Source: Azadirachta indica (lineage: Eukaryota > Streptophyta > Magnoliopsida > Sapindales > Meliaceae). Taken from it: a DNA stretch of 64,000 nucleotides. The stretch is from the NCBI GenBank assembly GCA_022749755.1, contig CM040452.1:20354350-20418349 (forward strand). The letters run 5' to 3'. The translations under genes and the position numbers were made by a program. This document shows positions 60,354-64,000 of this stretch, in pieces (position 1 is the first letter of the stretch; the number at the start of each line of letters is the position of its first letter). The notes beneath the pieces are model-generated. The model was not told the origin of the DNA, made no database searches, and was given only the letters and a program-made list of their open reading frames with translations.

Positions 60354-63300
60354 ATGAGAGAAACCCATCTGTTCATCACTTTAACTCTTTTGCTTGCTTA
60401 CACTCTTCAATTCCAAGCTCATGCTGCTCCTGCTGGTAATAATTTAGCTCTTTTGTTTATTTTTTCTCCCTAGTGATTATGGTTTCTTTTATAATCTGCT
60501 CGGTTAATGGGCACGCTTATTTTTCAGTGTTATTTTACCTTTCTAGCTTGATTGATTGCGCTTTATCAAACTCCTAATAATTTTTGTATAATGTAATTTC
60601 ACTTGAACTGCTTCAGTTAAATCTCACTCTTTTTTTCCTTTGTTTGGTAAAGCTAATTTTGGGTTGTTTTACCTTTTTCTTTTTTCTTTTTATTTTTTGA
60701 ATTACTATCTTTTTATTTTTTTTACTTGACACAATATTCGCCTGTTATGGACGCTTGATCCATAGATTAATGGATTTGTTTGTTACCTTCAATTTATATG
60801 TTAGATTACTTGTATTTAGTCATATACTTGGTGTACATTTTTTTGCATATTTACTCGTCTTTCTCATAGTTCGACTAGATGCTTTTATTGTGCCTATATG
60901 AATTTTTTGCCTGATGATTCTTCTCGTTCTCCAAAGGTCAACATTTTCCTTTTGGCAAATTCTGATATGCAGGGCCTCTGATAAAACACTTGACTTCTAT
61001 TCTTAAATGGACAACCAGGTCATCCTCCAAAGCACCTCAATCAGGTCCGTTCCCCCATTAGCATAATGTTTTGGCATTTTTTTTTTGGTCTTATATAATT
61101 TACTTTTAAGTGATCAAATTCTGTATGCTTTACTTGGCTTGTTGTTTAACAGATGGGAACTTTCTCCAATTTGAGAATGGCTACTTGGTTGAGACAGTTG
61201 TTGAAGGAAATGAAATTGGAGTTGTTCCTTACAAGATCCGTGTCTCCGAGGATGGTGAACTGTTTGCTGTTGATGAAGTTAATAGCAACATTGTGAAAAT
61301 TACTCCACCGTTGTCCCAATGTAAGCTTGCTCCTTAATTTTCCCCATCAAGAAAAGTAATTTATGTTCTGTTTGGGTGCTTAGAAAATGTAGGGTGAAAA
61401 CTGGTGGTGTAATTCAAATCCTTGAATTCTTTGTCTGAGACTTAAAAAAAGAAATGCTGCATAAGTTTGATTGTGACATTTGGGCCCTGTTTAATTGAGT
61501 TTTTTTATCCTCTAAGGCAAATTATCTAAATATCAGATCAGGATATTAATTTTTCTTAAGTCCTTGGTTTTTATGCCGGAAGCATATGGTAATGTTTTCT
61601 TTGACTTTTCAAAAGACGAAGGCTCTAATTGTATACTTGGTTTGTATGCTATAATTGCCAGTGGTTTACATTTTTCTTAATCTCTTTATTTCTTGGATGA
61701 AATGTGAGCTGTTTAGTATGGATTGATTAGAATGATTTGGCTTCTACCATAGCTTTAATGATTCATTAAGTGTTCTTGTTCATAAATTTCCAATTCTATA
61801 GATAGCCGTGGGAGACTGGTTGCTGGTTCATTTCAGGGTTATACAGGGCACGTGGATGGAAAACCAAATGAAGCTCGTTTTAATCATCCCAAAGGTGTAA
61901 CCATGGATGACAAAGGGAACCTGTATGTTGCTGATACTCTGAATCTTGCGATCAGAAAGATTGGAGATGCAGGTATGGCAAATTCATAGTAGAAGCTATG
62001 TTAAAAAGAAGGTGTTAGCAAATGTGAAACTAAAGTAGTGACCAAAGTTGAAATTTATTTACAACATTTTGTTCTAACCTGAATAGCGTTAGAATTATAT
62101 AAACAGTTCCAGGCAATACATATAAAATGAAGTAGTTTATAATTTGTGCTCTTCTAGGGATGGCAACTTTATTGTATATGATTGTGAAAGGGGATAATGA
62201 TGGATATTATGAGATAGAAGGTTATAGAGTTTTGAAATTGTTTGTAGGTGTGACAACCATTGCTGGAGGGAAATCAAATGTTGCAGGTTACAGAGATGGA
62301 CCCAGTGAGGATGCAAAGTTCTCAAATGATTTTGATGTGGTATATATTCGGCCCACCTGTTCGTTATTAGTTGTTGATAGAGGAAATGCAGCTCTTCGGC
62401 AAATCTCTCTCAACCAGGATGATTGTGAACAACAGTACAATTCTATTTCTCCCACAGGTTTGAAGCTCCCTATTTGTTTAATTTTGACTATATCAACTTC
62501 CAGCTTCACCCTAAGTTGTGACTTTTTACTTTAGGGCTTTGTGTATTGTGTGGGAGTTCCTATTCGTTGTTCAAATTGGAAACTTTAATTTATGTGAAGG
62601 AAAATTGGGTTAACTTAAAAGGTCATAAAGATCTTGGAAAATTTTATATCTAGTGGTTATGCAACGGAGTCTTAATGCAATAAAGAATGCTTAGAGAACA
62701 CATTTCGCCCTATCTGTTGACTCCAACCTTTTTATGATGTTGATATTTATTTGAAGATGGATACTGAGCTCACAAGTGTAACCCTTAGAAACTGACTTTG
62801 CCATCTTCTGTATCCTGATTTGCTTGTGATAGCTTCTGACGGCTGTCTGGTATTACTAGACATTTAGTATGCTAGCTCAGATAGTAGGATCTACCTTTTG
62901 ATCCTGAACATTGCTAATGATGTTGCCTACCTATGTTTCTGGGTTCTGAGTGTGCTGTTCACGATGGACCCATCCTTTTTCATGCATCATCATAAAACAT
63001 GGATTCGAGGTAGCTACACCCTTTGTGTACATTTAGTAACTAATGTACCAGTATTCTTGAACTCTTTCTGTTTTCTTTAGGTAGATATAGGGTATTTAAC
63101 AGGTGTAATTAGCTTGGACGTAGCATGAACTTGTAATGGCGCCAGAGCAGGGTATTTGTTGCTGGCAGAATGGGGAAGAGTTCTTGGATGAGCATGTGTA
63201 AATTCCTTGACGACTATTATAGGAACACTGGGTTTATTCTAAGGGTAAAAGTATTATCTTTATGAATGAATGAATCTATATAAATAACTAAATTCATGTA

Positions 63301-64000
63301 AATTCCTTGACAACTATTGTAGGAACACTGGGTTTATTCCAAGGTTAAAAGTACTATCTTTATGAATGAATGAATGAATCTATATAAATAACTGAACTTA
63401 AGTGAGCCATCAAAACAGAACTCATGGTTAGACGTAAATTTGGTGCTTGTTACAATATTTATAGTTAGCTGTAGTAGCAAGTAAAGTTTCAATGAAAGCT
63501 TAAGTAATCCCAGTTTTAGATCAAAAGATTACCATTCCCTTATTTAATGGGCATATTGTTGGATGTGTTGGTGGCTTCATTTTGAAATAAAATTGGTTAC
63601 TGGTTTCATACTGTAATCCACCATAGCATTTAGAGACAAGATTAGGCAATCTGAATAGGACCTTGTCGAAAATTGGTCTTTTTTGTGCTTCACTGAGAAG
63701 TAGATTCCACATCCCTTTTAGAAATTCAAAATTCAAAATTTCATTCTATTGTTATCAGCATTCTTTCTTGCTTTCAGTAACAACCATTGAGATCTTCTGT
63801 ATTGATGTGCATTTAAACTTTTATCTCATCTTCAAATCTCCTTTTTAGGTTATTGATCTTTTTCTATTGTGTATGAACTCCATTTTTTCATCATATTATC
63901 TTCCATTTCAGATAGTAATGCCCTTCATTGATTGACCCATTGACGGATATTTTGCAGATATCCTTATGGTTGTTGGGGCTGTCGTGGTTGGATATGCTAC
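60354..64000 (+). CDS. NHL-repeat domain protein, 3' partial
   Basis: Six exons are visible, all phase-1 introns with GT-AG: 60354-60435, 60973-61044, 61153-61320, 61802-61972, 62248-62457 and 63958 to the window edge. The protein begins with a signal peptide (MRETHLFITLTLLLAYTLQF...). NHL beta-propeller repeats follow: NGYLVETVVEGNEIGVVPYK, IRVSEDGELFAVDEVNSNIV, FNHPKGVTMDDKGNLYVADT, LNLAIRKIGDAGVTTIAGGK and SLLVVDRGNAALRQISLNQD. A hydrophobic stretch starts at the edge (DILMVVGAVVVGYAT), probably a membrane segment. This matches the plant NHL-domain family of Arabidopsis At1g70280/At1g23880, extracytoplasmic propellers of unknown ligand anchored by one span. The remaining C-terminal exons lie to the right. 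Confidence 0.9.

Overview
This is nuclear DNA from a flowering plant, a core eudicot and probably a rosid. Citrus or a relative would fit, but that is an impression from protein likeness and not a test. The evidence is AT-rich intergenic DNA, spliced genes with GT-AG introns, and plant-only families: GIL1/DUF641, P-class PPR, G-type lectin receptor kinases, PIP/CEP-like peptide precursors and pathogen-related protein. I saw no tRNA, rRNA, CRISPR array or intact retrotransposon.

Layout. 0.2-1.7 kb: the 3' exons of a pathogen-related protein gene (+). 2.2-8.9 kb: a complete 16-exon CDC16/APC6 gene (-), a subunit of the anaphase-promoting complex; its exons join in frame to 543 aa. 10.4-11.3 kb: a two-exon gene for a small serine-rich protein of unknown function (+). 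12.2-13.6 kb: an intronless P-class PPR gene (+). 16-25 kb: a tandem array of four small genes (+) for secreted peptide precursors that all end in or near S-V-P-S-P-G-(I/V)-G-H, with shared promoter blocks. 27-38 kb: three SD2-type G-lectin receptor-like kinases, one intact (-) and two broken (- and +). 39-40.7 kb: a long AT-rich foldback element. 42-43.5 kb: an intronless DUF641 (GIL1/UNE1-like) gene (-), perhaps with a distant 5' UTR exon near 46.2-46.4 kb. 49.7-54 kb: a complete SEC61 alpha gene (-), with a 5' UTR exon and TATA box. 55.7-58.3 kb: a 2.6 kb element with terminal inverted repeats, lying between two diverged copies of another AT-rich repeat. 60.4-64 kb: the first six exons of an NHL-repeat protein gene (+), cut by the window edge.

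The housekeeping genes (CDC16, SEC61 alpha, PPR, NHL, DUF641) are ordinary single copies and show no functional link. The part most worth study is 16-38 kb, where a local family of putative signalling peptides sits beside a local family of receptor-like kinases and both have grown by tandem duplication. The peptide ends combine features of the PIP (S-x-P-S) and CEP (S-P-G-I-G-H) families. Any ligand-receptor link between the two clusters is speculation.
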